Positions 1 to 8,718 of a stretch of 64,000 nt of DNA are shown here, in pieces. Under the pieces are notes generated by a model. The model did not search any database. It was not told the origin of the DNA and saw nothing but the letters and a program-made list of their open reading frames with translations. Source of the stretch: Glaciecola sp048820975. GTDB lineage: Bacteria > Pseudomonadota > Gammaproteobacteria > Enterobacterales > Alteromonadaceae. The stretch spans positions 1 through 64,000 of the forward strand of contig NZ_JBMEUF010000002.1 in NCBI RefSeq assembly GCF_048820975.1, in the 5' to 3' direction. The number at the start of each line of letters is the position of its first letter. Positions within the stretch are counted from its first letter, which is position 1. Position numbers and translations under genes: made by a program.

Positions 1-328
<328 letters not shown>

Positions 329-429
329 AATACTAATCGTGCTCTCAATCTCTTACGAGAAATCAAGCTAAATAAATTTTTGTCGTAGACACTCATAATG
401 AGTACCTACACAGATTGTCTTGCTACTAA

Positions 430-461
430 TTGTTAAAGAACATTGCTAACCTGCGGTTAGC
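430..461 (-). promoter_or_regulatory. rrn leader antitermination signals (boxB-like hairpin, boxA)
   Basis: In transcript direction a perfect 6-bp hairpin (GCTAAC-CGCAG-GTTAGC, 461-445) is followed at once by TGTTCTTTAACAA (442-430). That closely resembles the E. coli rRNA boxA TGCTCTTTAACAA, and the boxB-then-boxA order is that of rRNA leaders, where boxA recruits NusB/S10 to prevent premature Rho termination. The motifs are visible; the function is inferred from the family. Confidence 0.8.
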
Positions 462-493
462 TGCTTTAGGCTACTGCCTGAAGCGGGATGCGA

Positions 494-521
494 ATAATAC
501 GCTGTTCACATCGTAAGTCAA
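494..521 (-). promoter_or_regulatory. rRNA operon promoter (P1/P2-like)
   Basis: On the minus strand TTGACT (521-516), a 16-bp spacer and TATTAT (499-494) are followed by a GC-rich discriminator with CGCATCCC. A 16-bp spacer and GC-rich discriminator are typical of stringently controlled rRNA promoters. The A/T-rich stretch upstream (522-560) could act as an UP element. The promoter lies about 165 nt before the mature 16S 5' end, with the boxB/boxA signals between. Confidence 0.7.
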
Positions 522-842
522 GAAGTTTTTGATAAAAGTTGTAATTAATTTCTAAAACTAAACACAACATATATTTTGAACTTTTTCACGATACATTTCT
601 CTAATTGAGGTTGTTACCATGAATTTCTTAACCCCTCTTTTCAGAGGAGGGCGCATTGTAAAGTTTAATACCGAAAGGTCAAGACAAATAAATACATTTT
701 ATTGTTATTTTTTTATAAAGCGCGTATGTTTATGTTTGAAGTTTATATAAACACTTAAATTTACCATTTATAGAAAACACGTTTAGGCCGATAACAAAAA
801 TATTAGTCTAATTAATCCTTAAGAGGATAAAGGCAAAACCAT
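522..842. other. AT-rich intergenic region between the rrn promoter and the gene at 843
   Basis: No open frame, RNA gene or convincing plus-strand promoter was recognised here. It contains a small CCTCT/AGAGG hairpin at 634-647 without a T tract, and long A/T runs. It must hold the control region for the plus-strand gene at 843 and possibly additional rrn promoters. Confidence 0.5.
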
Positions 843-1652
843 ATGAAAATACAAAAACTTGTAGGTATTAGTATTGGCTTAACAGCCTTAATCTACGGGC
901 AATCATTATTTGCAATTCAAAACACTGTAAATTTAGATGATAAACCTCCATTCACTCCAAGTGAACAAACGGTAAAATTCTTCAAGACACAAGTAGAAAG
1001 AGGTAGCAGTGTTCCTTCTGCGCTAAATAGTTTGTTAAATCGGTATCCGCAAAAAACAGCTGACTTTGTAGCCGTTGCATTAAGTGCGTACCCTGAAAAA
1101 TATAAAGAAGTCATATCAACTAGTGTTTCAGCACAGCCCATGTTTGTTGATGAAATTATAATGGTTGCCTTGGAATACAAAGTAGCTAGTTCAGTAGAAA
1201 TTGTTGAAATAGCAGTAAGCGCTGAACCTAGTTATGCTGGAATGGCTACAAGTGCTGCATGTAAATACAACCCAGAACAATTTATTGAGATTGTTAAAAG
1301 TGCCGTCACTGCAGAACCTGACTCAGCTGACCAAATCGCTCAGAAACTAGTAACTGCATACCCAACTAAAACCATGGAAATACTTATTACTACAATAAAG
1401 GAAGTCCCTTATGTAGGAAAATACGTTTTAGATGCTTTGTTAGCGACCGTTTCTGATGACCCAAGTAAGTCTGAAGACATGATTGTTATTACTGTAGAGC
1501 AGCTTGCGCAATATCCGGATGCAATGGATAGATTAGTACAGCTAGCGCAGCAACGTAATATTGCATCAGACAAAATTAGAGAAAGCGCTTTGAAAGGCGG
1601 CTTAAGTGAAGACGCTGTAGCGACAGTGCTTAGTGAACACTATAAAGACTAA
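843..1652 (+). CDS. exported helical-repeat protein, function unknown
   Basis: The 269-residue product starts with a typical Sec signal peptide (MKIQK, hydrophobic core, cleavage likely after LFA near residue 24). The rest is built from degenerate helical repeats with a recurrent pattern of A-V-x-A-x-P followed by an acidic helix, for example SAEPSYAG, TAEPDSAD, TAYPTKTM and SAQPMFVD. These recur about every 17-18 residues, suggesting paired helices of roughly 34 residues between residues 60 and 200. A Shine-Dalgarno AAAGG (829-833) supports the ATG at 843. The gene is alone, reads away from the rrn promoter, and has its own terminator. I do not recognise the family. A periplasmic protein-binding scaffold is only a guess from the repeats. 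Confidence 0.75.
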   Translation: MKIQKLVGISIGLTALIYGQSLFAIQNTVNLDDKPPFTPSEQTVKFFKTQVERGSSVPSALNSLLNRYPQKTADFVAVALSAYPEKYKEVISTSVSAQPMFVDEIIMVALEYKVASSVEIVEIAVSAEPSYAGMATSAACKYNPEQFIEIVKSAVTAEPDSADQIAQKLVTAYPTKTMEILITTIKEVPYVGKYVLDALLATVSDDPSKSEDMIVITVEQLAQYPDAMDRLVQLAQQRNIASDKIRESALKGGLSEDAVATVLSEHYKD

Positions 1653-1674
1653 CTCTACAGGTAAAATAAAAAAT

Positions 1675-1702
1675 ACGTCTTATTTATAAGGCGTTTTTTT
1701 TT
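1675..1702 (+). terminator. Rho-independent terminator after the helical-repeat gene
   Basis: The inverted repeat ACGTCTTAT / ATAAGGCGT (one G-U pair) is followed by nine T residues, 23 bases after the stop codon at 1652. Confidence 0.8.
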
Positions 1703-1743
1703 GCTTTAAATTTATTGAACAGCCCTTATCAAAAAGCAGGCAT

Positions 1744-1773
1744 AAAAAAACCCGAGACTAAGCTCGGGTTTTT
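1744..1773 (-). terminator. terminator of the alpha operon, after rplQ
   Basis: CCCGAG / CTCGGG (1751-1756 and 1763-1768) forms a 6-bp GC-rich stem with a 6-nt loop. On the minus strand it is followed by seven T residues (1750-1744), just beyond the rplQ stop. The plus side also has a T run, so it may work in both directions. Confidence 0.85.
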
Positions 1774-1786
1774 CAGTTTTTACCAA

Positions 1787-2188
1787 TTACTCTTCTACAG
1801 TTTCAATTTCTTCAGCTGTTTCTTCAGTAACAGGGCGGCCAACTAATTCAACGTATGCCATTGGAGCATTGTCGCCAGCACGAAATCCACATTTAAGGAT
1901 ACGGCTGTAACCACCTGGACGTGCGTCGTAACGCGGACCAAGTTCATTGAATAATTTACCTACCACTTCTTTATCACCTGTACGTGCCATAGCTAGACGA
2001 CGGTTTGCAACGCTGTCTTGCTTAGCTAGTGTGATTAATGGCTCTATAACTCGACGCAGTTCTTTCGCTTTTGGCAACGTAGTTTTAATAACTTCGTGTT
2101 TAACCAAAGAACTAGCCATGTTCTTAAACATAGCGGTTCTGTGGCTGCTGTTACGATTTAACTGTCTACCACTCTTACGATGGCGCAT
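1787..2188 (-). CDS. rplQ: 50S ribosomal protein L17
   Basis: The product begins MRHRKSGRQLNRNSSHR, the diagnostic L17 N-terminus, and continues with the conserved KTTLPKAKELRR segment. L17 sits at the exit-tunnel side of the large subunit. At 133 residues it is of normal family length, with a variable acidic tail (EETAEEIETVEE). It is the last gene of the alpha operon, 40 nt after rpoA, and is followed by a strong terminator. Confidence 0.98.
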   Translation of the reverse strand: MRHRKSGRQLNRNSSHRTAMFKNMASSLVKHEVIKTTLPKAKELRRVIEPLITLAKQDSVANRRLAMARTGDKEVVGKLFNELGPRYDARPGGYSRILKCGFRAGDNAPMAYVELVGRPVTEETAEEIETVEE

Positions 2189-2228
2189 AGCTCTATCCTT
2201 CTTTACAAATCAGTTTGTGACAACCTGA

Positions 2229-3215
2229 TTAATCTTTTTCAGCGATTGACTCTGGTGGCCAGTTCTCTAGGCGCATGCCCAAAGATAAACCACGAGAAGC
2301 AAGTACATCTTTAATTTCTGTAAGTGACTTCTTACCCAAGTTAGGGGTTTTAAGAAGTTCAACTTCAGTACGCTGTACCAGGTCACCAATATATTGGATA
2401 GCCTCGGCTTTCAAACAGTTAGCTGAACGAACCGTTAATTCTAAATCGTCAACTGGACGAAGTAGGATTGGATCAAATTCAGGCTTCTCTTCTTTTGCTT
2501 CCGGAACAGAAATGTCACGCAATTCTACGAATGCATCCATTTGTTCCACAAGAATAGTAGCCGAGCGACGAATGGCTTCTTCTGGATCTAAAGTTCCATT
2601 AGTTTCCATATCGATTATTAACTTATCTAAATCTGTGCGTTGTTCAACACGAGCAGACTCAACAGCATAAGAAATACGCTCTACTGGACTGAATGAAGCG
2701 TCAACTAATAAACGACCAATTGGTCGATCATCGTCTTCAGAGGTACGACGGGTAGATGCCGGAACGTATCCACGACCCATTTCTACCTTGATGCGCATAC
2801 TTAATTCGGCTTCGCCGGTTAAAGTACAGATCACGTGCTCAGGATTAACGATTTCTACGTCGCCATCATGCTGGATGTCGCCGGCAAGAACTGGACCTGC
2901 ACCAGACTTAACTAACGTTAAGGTAGCTTCGGTTTTGTTTTCTAAACTTACCGCTAAACCTTTAAGGTTAAGCAATATTTCTAGAACATCTTCTTGCACG
3001 CCTTCTTTAGCAGTGTACTCGTGTAACACGCCGTCAATCTCAACTTCTGTTACGGCACAACCCGGCATAGAAGATAATAAGATACGACGAAGTGCGTTGC
3101 CTAGAGTATGGCCAAAACCACGCTCTAACGGCTCTAGTGTTACTTTTGCACGAGTAGATGAAACGTTTTCAATTTCAACTAATCTTGGCTTTAGGAATTC
3201 GGTCACTGAACCCAC
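2229..3215 (-). CDS. rpoA: DNA-directed RNA polymerase subunit alpha
   Basis: This 328-residue protein (one less than in E. coli) has the N-terminal dimerisation domain with LEPLERGFGHTLGNALRR and the C-terminal domain. The latter holds the UP-element/activator contact region RSANCLKAEAIQYIGDL and TPNLGKKSLTEIK. It nucleates assembly of RNA polymerase. Its place between rpsD and rplQ is the standard alpha-operon order. The start is the ATG at 3215, 23 nt after rpsD. Confidence 0.99.
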   Translation of the reverse strand: MGSVTEFLKPRLVEIENVSSTRAKVTLEPLERGFGHTLGNALRRILLSSMPGCAVTEVEIDGVLHEYTAKEGVQEDVLEILLNLKGLAVSLENKTEATLTLVKSGAGPVLAGDIQHDGDVEIVNPEHVICTLTGEAELSMRIKVEMGRGYVPASTRRTSEDDDRPIGRLLVDASFSPVERISYAVESARVEQRTDLDKLIIDMETNGTLDPEEAIRRSATILVEQMDAFVELRDISVPEAKEEKPEFDPILLRPVDDLELTVRSANCLKAEAIQYIGDLVQRTEVELLKTPNLGKKSLTEIKDVLASRGLSLGMRLENWPPESIAEKD

Positions 3216-3238
3216 AATGTATCCTCTTTAGTTAGTCT

Positions 3239-3859
3239 TTACTTAGAGTAAAGTTCGACAATCAACTGTTCGTTTATTTCCGCAGACAAATCAGTTCTTT
3301 CTGGAAGACGTTTAAACGTACCTTCCATTTTAGTGTTGTCAACTTCCAACCAGGTTGGCTTCTCGCGTTGTTCTGCTAATTCTAGTGCAGCTACAATACG
3401 AGCCTGTTTTTTCGCTTTTTCACGAACAGCAACCACATCTTCAGCTTTTACGTTGAAAGATGGAATGTTAACTACTTTACCGTTAACAACAATTGCTTTA
3501 TGGCTTACAAGTTGACGCGCTTCAGCACGAGTACTTGCAAAACCCATACGGTAAACAACGTTATCAAGACGTTGTTCAAGAAGTTGCAACAAGTTTTCAC
3601 CTGTATTGCCTTTAAGGCGAGCTGCTTCTTTGTAGTAGTTTCTAAATTGTTTTTCTAATACGCCATACATACGACGTACTTTTTGCTTTTCACGCAATTG
3701 AACACCGTAATCAGACAAACGGCCACGACGGGCACCATGCTGACCAGGAGCTGTTTCAATTTTACATTTTGTATCAATTGCTCTTACGCCGCTTTTAAGG
3801 AACAAGTCGGTTCCTTCACGACGACTAAGTTTGAGTTTGGGACCCAAATATCTTGCCAT
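3239..3859 (-). CDS. rpsD: 30S ribosomal protein S4 (alpha operon regulator)
   Basis: The 206-residue product begins MARYLGPKLKLSRREGTD and carries the S4 RNA-binding domain around residues 95-160 (LEQRLDNVVYRMGFASTRAEARQ). S4 is a primary 16S-binding protein. In enterobacteria it also represses translation of its own operon by binding the rpsM leader, and a similar leader is present here at 4644-4765. It lacks the N-terminal zinc-binding cysteines seen in some bacteria, as does E. coli S4. Confidence 0.99.
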   Translation of the reverse strand: MARYLGPKLKLSRREGTDLFLKSGVRAIDTKCKIETAPGQHGARRGRLSDYGVQLREKQKVRRMYGVLEKQFRNYYKEAARLKGNTGENLLQLLEQRLDNVVYRMGFASTRAEARQLVSHKAIVVNGKVVNIPSFNVKAEDVVAVREKAKKQARIVAALELAEQREKPTWLEVDNTKMEGTFKRLPERTDLSAEINEQLIVELYSK

Positions 3860-3880
3860 GATCTTTCTCCAACTGCTCGC

Positions 3881-4270
3881 TTATACGCGACGCTTTTTAG
3901 GTGGACGACAACCGTTGTGCGGTATAGGCGTCACGTCGGTAATGTTTGTGATTTTGTATCCAGTAGCATTTAATGCACGAATAGCAGATTCACGACCTGG
4001 ACCTGGACCTTTAACGAACACTTCAATGTTCTTCAAGCCATAATCCTGTGCCGCTACGCCTGCTCTCTCTGCTGCAACCTGAGCTGCAAACGGAGTAGAC
4101 TTACGTGAGCCACGGAAACCTGATCCACCAGAAGTAGCCCATGCTAGAGCGTTACCTTGACGGTCGGTAATAGTCACAATCGTATTGTTGAAAGATGCAT
4201 GGATATGAGCCATACCATCAGCAACTTGACGTTTGGCGCGCTTACGCGCTTTAGTAGGTGTTTTAGCCAT
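3881..4270 (-). CDS. rpsK: 30S ribosomal protein S11
   Basis: The 129-residue protein contains the S11 signature HIHASFNNTIVTITDRQGN and the C-terminal NGCRPPKKRRV tail. S11 lies on the platform of the small subunit near the E site. It follows rpsM by 16 nt and precedes rpsD by 21 nt, the usual alpha-operon arrangement. Confidence 0.99.
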   Translation of the reverse strand: MAKTPTKARKRAKRQVADGMAHIHASFNNTIVTITDRQGNALAWATSGGSGFRGSRKSTPFAAQVAAERAGVAAQDYGLKNIEVFVKGPGPGRESAIRALNATGYKITNITDVTPIPHNGCRPPKKRRV

Positions 4271-4286
4271 AACTTAACTGCCTCGC

Positions 4287-4643
4287 TTACTTTTTAATCG
4301 GTTTACGAGGACCTTTACGGGTACGCGCATTAGTTTTAGTGCGCTGACCACGTAGAGGTAAGCTGCGACGGTGGCGTATGCCACGGAAACAACCTAGGTC
4401 CATCAAACGTTTAATACTCATCGAAACTTCACGGCGAAGATCACCTTCAACCATAAATTTCGCAACTTCATCACGAAGTTTGTCGATTGTTGTCTCATCC
4501 AATTCTTTAATCTTGGTAGACTCTGACACACCTGCATTTACACAGATTTCTTTTGCACGGGTTGCCCCGATGCCATAAATGGCTTGCAATGCGATAACTG
4601 TATGCTTGTGCTCAGGAATGTTAATGCCAGCGATACGGGCCAT
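4287..4643 (-). CDS. rpsM: 30S ribosomal protein S13
   Basis: The 118-residue protein begins MARIAGINIPEHKH and ends KGPRKPIKK, as S13 does; it forms the A-site finger of the small-subunit head. The open frame extends three codons further to a GTG at 4652, but that codon overlaps the Shine-Dalgarno AAGAGGAG. The ATG at 4643 has ideal spacing and gives the family-standard N-terminus. It is the first gene of the alpha operon, and translation is probably controlled by S4 through the leader at 4644-4765. Confidence 0.98.
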   Translation of the reverse strand: MARIAGINIPEHKHTVIALQAIYGIGATRAKEICVNAGVSESTKIKELDETTIDKLRDEVAKFMVEGDLRREVSMSIKRLMDLGCFRGIRHRRSLPLRGQRTKTNARTRKGPRKPIKK

Positions 4644-4765
4644 TAACAGCACTCCTCTTAATTAGTGTTACTAGCCTAAAAAGCCCGATAGGATACTTAC
4701 CCAGTAACAAAATTGCAAATAAAGGTTTTAGAGCTCGGGTGCTAGTACAGCTACCCGATATTAAA
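4644..4765 (-). promoter_or_regulatory. alpha operon leader (S4-binding translational repressor site)
   Basis: The gap between rpmJ and rpsM contains on the minus strand AGTATCCT followed by CGGGCTTTT and AGG, ending in the rpsM Shine-Dalgarno GAGGAG. From memory the E. coli alpha leader, a pseudoknot bound by S4, carries the same elements in the same order (GAGTATCCT, CGGGCTTTTCAG, AGGAGTG). The exact fold was not modelled. The outer limits are approximate. Confidence 0.7.
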
Positions 4766-4798
4766 AACCATGTTCTAATCTCTTATTTCTAAGAGCGA

Positions 4799-4915
4799 TT
4801 AACCTTGCCTTTGCTTATGCTTAGGCTCTGCTGAACAGATCACTCGAACAACACCGTTGCGCTTAATGATCTTACAGTTACGGCAAATCGTTTTAACGGA
4901 TGCACGAACTTTCAT
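4799..4915 (-). CDS. rpmJ: 50S ribosomal protein L36
   Basis: Translation of the minus strand from the ATG at 4915 gives a 38-residue protein starting MKVRASVKTICRNCKIIKR and ending KHKQRQG, clearly L36. It keeps the zinc ligands C11, C14, C27 and H33, so it is the zinc-binding (C+) form. It lies 32 nt after secY as the last gene of the spc operon and is separated from rpsM by the S4 leader. Confidence 0.98.
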   Translation of the reverse strand: MKVRASVKTICRNCKIIKRNGVVRVICSAEPKHKQRQG

Positions 4916-4947
4916 AACATCACTCCGTAGTATGCTAAAAGAAGGGA

Positions 4948-6258
4948 CTAGCCCTTCAGATTAGCCTTTTTAAGAACATCGCCATATTGATGTGACATCA
5001 AATGGGTCTGCACCTGAGCCATGAAATCCATAACCACTACACATATAATGAGCAGTGATGTACCACCAAAGTAAAACGGAACGTTAAACCATAATAGTAG
5101 GAATTCAGGCACTAAACAAACAAAGGTAATATAGAGAGCACCAGCTAGCGTTAACCTTGTCATCACCTTATCAATGTAACGTGATGTTTGTTCGCCAGGA
5201 CGAATCCCAGGAACAAAAGCGCCAGATTTCTTCAAATTATCAGCTGTTTCGCGCGGATTAAATTGCAGTGCAGTATAGAAAAAGCAAAAGAATATAATCG
5301 TTACGGCGTAAAGCATTACGTATAAAGGTTGTCCAGGCGATAGCATCAGCGAGATATCAGTCAAAAATGAGAAAGTCTCATTTTGACCAACTAAGCCCGC
5401 TAATGTGCTTGGAAACAGAATAATACTTGATGCAAAGATAGGTGGAATAACACCCGCCATGTTTACCTTAAGAGGTAAATGTGAACTTTGCGCAGCAAAT
5501 ACTTTCCTGCCTTGTTGACGTTTTGCGTAGTTTACCACAATACGGCGCTGAGCGCGCTCAACAAATACTACCAAATACGTTAATCCAATAATAATGGCAC
5601 CTAAAGCAAACAAGAAGAATATATTTACATCGCCTTGTCTGGCTTGTTCGGCTGTTTGCCCGATTGCTGTAGGTAAACCTGCAACAATACCAGCAAAAAT
5701 CAGAATAGAAATACCATTACCAATTCCACGCTCGGTAATTTGTTCACCTAACCACATTAAAAACATGGTACCGGTGACCAAACTTACCACAGCTGTAAAT
5801 GTGAAAGCTAAGCCAGGGTCAATCACTAAACCAGGGATCATGTTAGGTAAGCCAGTTGCAATTCCAATAGATTGGAAGGTTGCTAGTACTAGCGTTAAAT
5901 AACGCGTGTACTGACTGATCTTACGCTGGCCAGACTGGCCTTCTTTTTTCAATTCCTTGAACGGCTCGTGTACAGCAGCCAACAATTGCATAATAATTGA
6001 AGCTGTAATGTAAGGCATAATGCCCAATGCTAGTACTGATGCACGTTCTAGTGCTCCACCAGAGAACATGTTAAACATGCCCACAATGGTTCCTGTTTGT
6101 TGTTCAAAAATTTGAGACAACACATTAGAATCAATACCTGGAATTGGCACATATGACCCAAGCCTAAACACAATGATTGCGCCAAGTACAAATAACAAGC
6201 GTGAACGTAATTCGCTCAAACCGCCACCTGCTCCTGGTCCCTGTCCTGGTTTCGCCAT
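4948..6258 (-). CDS. secY: preprotein translocase subunit SecY
   Basis: The 436-residue inner-membrane protein has the SecY layout of ten hydrophobic segments. Recognisable motifs are FRLGSYVPIPGID in the first segment, MPYITASIIMQL, GIGNGISILIF and the cytoplasmic FNPRETADNLKK region. It forms the channel of the SecYEG translocon. It follows rplO by 5 nt inside the spc operon, the usual position. Length and motifs are complete. Confidence 0.99.
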   Translation of the reverse strand: MAKPGQGPGAGGGLSELRSRLLFVLGAIIVFRLGSYVPIPGIDSNVLSQIFEQQTGTIVGMFNMFSGGALERASVLALGIMPYITASIIMQLLAAVHEPFKELKKEGQSGQRKISQYTRYLTLVLATFQSIGIATGLPNMIPGLVIDPGLAFTFTAVVSLVTGTMFLMWLGEQITERGIGNGISILIFAGIVAGLPTAIGQTAEQARQGDVNIFFLFALGAIIIGLTYLVVFVERAQRRIVVNYAKRQQGRKVFAAQSSHLPLKVNMAGVIPPIFASSIILFPSTLAGLVGQNETFSFLTDISLMLSPGQPLYVMLYAVTIIFFCFFYTALQFNPRETADNLKKSGAFVPGIRPGEQTSRYIDKVMTRLTLAGALYITFVCLVPEFLLLWFNVPFYFGGTSLLIICVVVMDFMAQVQTHLMSHQYGDVLKKANLKG

Positions 6259-6263
6259 TTAGC

Positions 6264-6698
6264 TTATTCCTCTATTTTACCGCCAGCAGCGTTAATTGCT
6301 TCTAGTGCACCTTTGGTTACACGAAGGCCGCTAATAGTAACTGCACGGTCAATTGATCCGCTTAAAATTACTTTAACGTTTTGCATTTCTTTCTTAATAA
6401 GACCTGCTGCCTTTAAAGTTTCAAGTGATACTACATCACCTTCCACTTTAGCAATTTCGCTAAGAGTTACTTGGTCAGTCACAAAAGATGAACGCGACGT
6501 AAAACCGAACTTCGGTAAACGACGTTGAAGTGGCATTTGACCACCTTCAAATCCTGGCTTCACAGAACCGCCTGAACGACTCTTCTGACCTTTATGACCA
6601 CGACCACCAGTTTTGCCTAAGCCTGAACCGATACCGCGACCAACACGTTTTCCTGAATTTTTAGCTCCAGGTGCAGGAGCAATAGTATTTAATTTCAT
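6264..6698 (-). CDS. rplO: 50S ribosomal protein L15
   Basis: The 144-residue protein starts MKLNTIAPAPGAKNSGKRVG and has the glycine-rich basic stretch GRGHKGQKSRSGGSVKPGFEGG typical of L15. It is an assembly protein of the large subunit near the L20/L21 region. It follows rpmD by 3 nt and precedes secY by 5 nt, indicating tight co-translation. Confidence 0.98.
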   Translation of the reverse strand: MKLNTIAPAPGAKNSGKRVGRGIGSGLGKTGGRGHKGQKSRSGGSVKPGFEGGQMPLQRRLPKFGFTSRSSFVTDQVTLSEIAKVEGDVVSLETLKAAGLIKKEMQNVKVILSGSIDRAVTISGLRVTKGALEAINAAGGKIEE

Positions 6699-6701
6699 TT
6701 C

Positions 6702-6884
6702 TTACTCCTCCACTATCTCAACCATGTAAAATACACGGTTGATCATGCCGCGAACGGCTGGTGTATCTTCAAGTTCACGAACATGACCGATTTTACGTAA
6801 ACCTAAGCCTATAAGCGTTGCTTTGTGCTTTGGTAAACGACCAATCGAGCTTTTAGTCTGCTTTACTTTAATTGTTTTAGCCAT
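6702..6884 (-). CDS. rpmD: 50S ribosomal protein L30
   Basis: The 60-residue product from the ATG at 6884 begins MAKTIKVKQTKSSIGRLPKH, matching L30. The frame continues two codons to a TTG at 6890, but the ATG gives the family N-terminus and lies 6 nt after the rpsE stop with GG-rich sequence upstream. L30 is a small surface protein of the large subunit absent from some lineages but standard in gammaproteobacteria. Confidence 0.97.
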   Translation of the reverse strand: MAKTIKVKQTKSSIGRLPKHKATLIGLGLRKIGHVRELEDTPAVRGMINRVFYMVEIVEE

Positions 6885-6890
6885 GTCCAA

Positions 6891-7394
6891 TTACCCCAAA
6901 ATCTCGTTAACCGGCAATCCACGTTTAGCAGCAACTTTCTCCGGAGAGTTCATTTCTACTAGCGCGTTTATAGTTGCGCGAACAACATTGATTGGGTTGG
7001 TTGAGCCATAGCATTTTGAAAGAACGTTTTGTACACCAGCTACTTCAAGTACTGCACGCATCGCACCACCAGCAATAATACCGGTACCTTCTGATGCAGG
7101 CTGCATATATACTTTAGAACCTGAATGACGCCCTTTAATTGGGTGCTGTAGCGTATTACCGTTAAGGTCTACGTTAACTAGGTTGCGACGAGCTTTTTCC
7201 ATTGCTTTTTGAATCGCAGCTGGAACTTCGCGCGCTTTACCATAGCCAAAACCTACACGGCCGTTGCCATCACCTACCACTGTTAATGCAGTAAAGCTAA
7301 AGATACGACCACCTTTAACTACTTTAGAAACACGGTTTACAGCGATTAGCTTTTCTAACAGGTCGCCCTGTTGTTGAACTTCTACTTTAGCCAT
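6891..7394 (-). CDS. rpsE: 30S ribosomal protein S5
   Basis: At 167 residues this matches E. coli S5 in length and carries EKLIAVNRVSKVVKGGR and FGYGKAREVPAAIQKAMEKA, covering the double-stranded-RNA-binding-like domain and the C-terminal fold. S5 contributes to the mRNA entry site and decoding accuracy, and spectinomycin-resistance changes map to its N-terminal loop. It lies 9 nt after rplR. Confidence 0.99.
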   Translation of the reverse strand: MAKVEVQQQGDLLEKLIAVNRVSKVVKGGRIFSFTALTVVGDGNGRVGFGYGKAREVPAAIQKAMEKARRNLVNVDLNGNTLQHPIKGRHSGSKVYMQPASEGTGIIAGGAMRAVLEVAGVQNVLSKCYGSTNPINVVRATINALVEMNSPEKVAAKRGLPVNEILG

Positions 7395-7403
7395 TTTAAA
7401 CTC

Positions 7404-7757
7404 CTAGAACTGAAGGCCCGCTTCACGAGCGGCATCAGCCAGTGCTTTCACACGACCGTGATATTTAAATCCACTTCTATCGAAAGCAACGGTGGTTACA
7501 CCTTTTTCGATAGCACGTTCTGCGATCGCTTTACCAACTGCCGCGGCTGCTTCAACGTTACCTGAATATTTCAAAGAACCGTTAAGGTCTTTTTCAAGCG
7601 TTGATGCAGAAGCCAATACTTCAGAACCGCTTGGAGCGATTAACTGTGCGTATATGTGGCGCGGTGTACGGTTTACTACTAAGCGAGTTGCTTCTAGTTC
7701 ACTGATCTTCTTACGAACGCGCGTTGCGCGACGTAAGCGAGCTGATTTCTTATCCAT
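7404..7757 (-). CDS. rplR: 50S ribosomal protein L18
   Basis: The 117-residue protein starts MDKKSARLRRATRVRKK and ends ADAAREAGLQF, as L18 does. The frame is open for three more codons to 7766, but the codon at 7757 gives the exact family start and length. L18 binds 5S rRNA with L5. It follows rplF by about 9 nt. Confidence 0.98.
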   Translation of the reverse strand: MDKKSARLRRATRVRKKISELEATRLVVNRTPRHIYAQLIAPSGSEVLASASTLEKDLNGSLKYSGNVEAAAAVGKAIAERAIEKGVTTVAFDRSGFKYHGRVKALADAAREAGLQF

Positions 7758-7766
7758 TACACCCAC

Positions 7767-8300
7767 CTACTTTTTCTTAGCTTCTTTACGACGAACAGCT
7801 TCATCAGCGTAACGAACACCCTTACCTTTATAAGGCTCTGGCGGACGATATGCGCGAATATTTGCTGCAACCTGTCCTACAACCTGTTTATCAGAGCCAG
7901 TGACAATGATTTCAGTTTGAGTAGGAGTCTGTACGGTTATGCCTGCAGGCATTTCGTATACGACAGGGTGAGAAAAGCCCAACGTAAGGTTAAGTTTGCT
8001 ACCTTGTGCTTGCGCACGGTAACCAACACCTAGTAGTTGTAGTTTCTTTTCAAAACCTTCACTAACACCTTTAACCATTGAGTTTAACAATGAGTTAGCT
8101 GTTCCCGCCTGAGCCCAACCATTAGCTGCACCTTCTTTCGGAGATGTAGTTAATGTGCCGTCTTCTTGTGCGATTGCAACTGCGTCGTTGAAAACACGAG
8201 TCAAAGTGCCGTTTTTACCTTTTACTGTAACTTCTTGTCCGGCAATAGATACTTCTACGCCTGATGCAATGGTTACAGCTGATTTTGCTATACGTGACAT
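7767..8300 (-). CDS. rplF: 50S ribosomal protein L6
   Basis: The 177-residue protein has two L6-type domains and ends with the signature region PEPYKGKGVRYADE followed by a lysine-rich tail. It sits near the sarcin-ricin loop at the factor-binding site of the large subunit. It is 13 nt downstream of rpsH and 9 nt upstream of rplR. Confidence 0.99.
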   Translation of the reverse strand: MSRIAKSAVTIASGVEVSIAGQEVTVKGKNGTLTRVFNDAVAIAQEDGTLTTSPKEGAANGWAQAGTANSLLNSMVKGVSEGFEKKLQLLGVGYRAQAQGSKLNLTLGFSHPVVYEMPAGITVQTPTQTEIIVTGSDKQVVGQVAANIRAYRPPEPYKGKGVRYADEAVRRKEAKKK

Positions 8301-8313
8301 ATTATATTCTCCG

Positions 8314-8706
8314 TTATGCTACATAACCGATGATCTCACCACCCATGCCTGCGTTACGCGCAGCACGGTCAGTCATCACACCTTTAGAGGTCGACACGAT
8401 AGCAATACCAAGTCCGCCAAGTACCTTAGGTAACTCATCTTTTTTCTTATAGATGCGTAAACCAGGACGGCTAACTCTTTCGATTGTATCAATTACTTTT
8501 TTACCGTCGAAATATTTCAAAGTTACAGAAAGAACAGGTTTTGTGCCTTCTTCAACTGAGAAACCTTCTACATAACCTTCCGCTTGAAGTAAGTTTGCAA
8601 TTGCAACTCTTAACTTAGACGAAGGCATAGAAACCGTAACTTTAGAAGCCTGTTGGCCGTTACGAATTCGGGTAAACATATCCGCGATAGGATCTTGCAT
8701 GCTCAT
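8314..8706 (-). CDS. rpsH: 30S ribosomal protein S8
   Basis: The 130-residue protein starts MSMQDPIADMFTRIRNGQ and ends GGEIIGYVA, the same length as E. coli S8. S8 is a primary 16S-binding protein organising the central domain. In E. coli it represses the spc operon by binding near the rplE start. Whether the same site exists here was not resolved by eye. Confidence 0.99.
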   Translation of the reverse strand: MSMQDPIADMFTRIRNGQQASKVTVSMPSSKLRVAIANLLQAEGYVEGFSVEEGTKPVLSVTLKYFDGKKVIDTIERVSRPGLRIYKKKDELPKVLGGLGIAIVSTSKGVMTDRAARNAGMGGEIIGYVA

Positions 8707-8718
8707 ATGTGCTACTCC

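Noticed and set aside
634..647. terminator between rrn and the gene at 843
   Set aside because: The CCTCT/AGAGG hairpin is only 5 bp, has no T tract, and no transcript is expected to end there.
917..1180. 87-codon antisense frame within the helical-repeat gene
   Set aside because: It is a shadow of the plus-strand gene, which has a signal peptide, ribosome-binding site and terminator.
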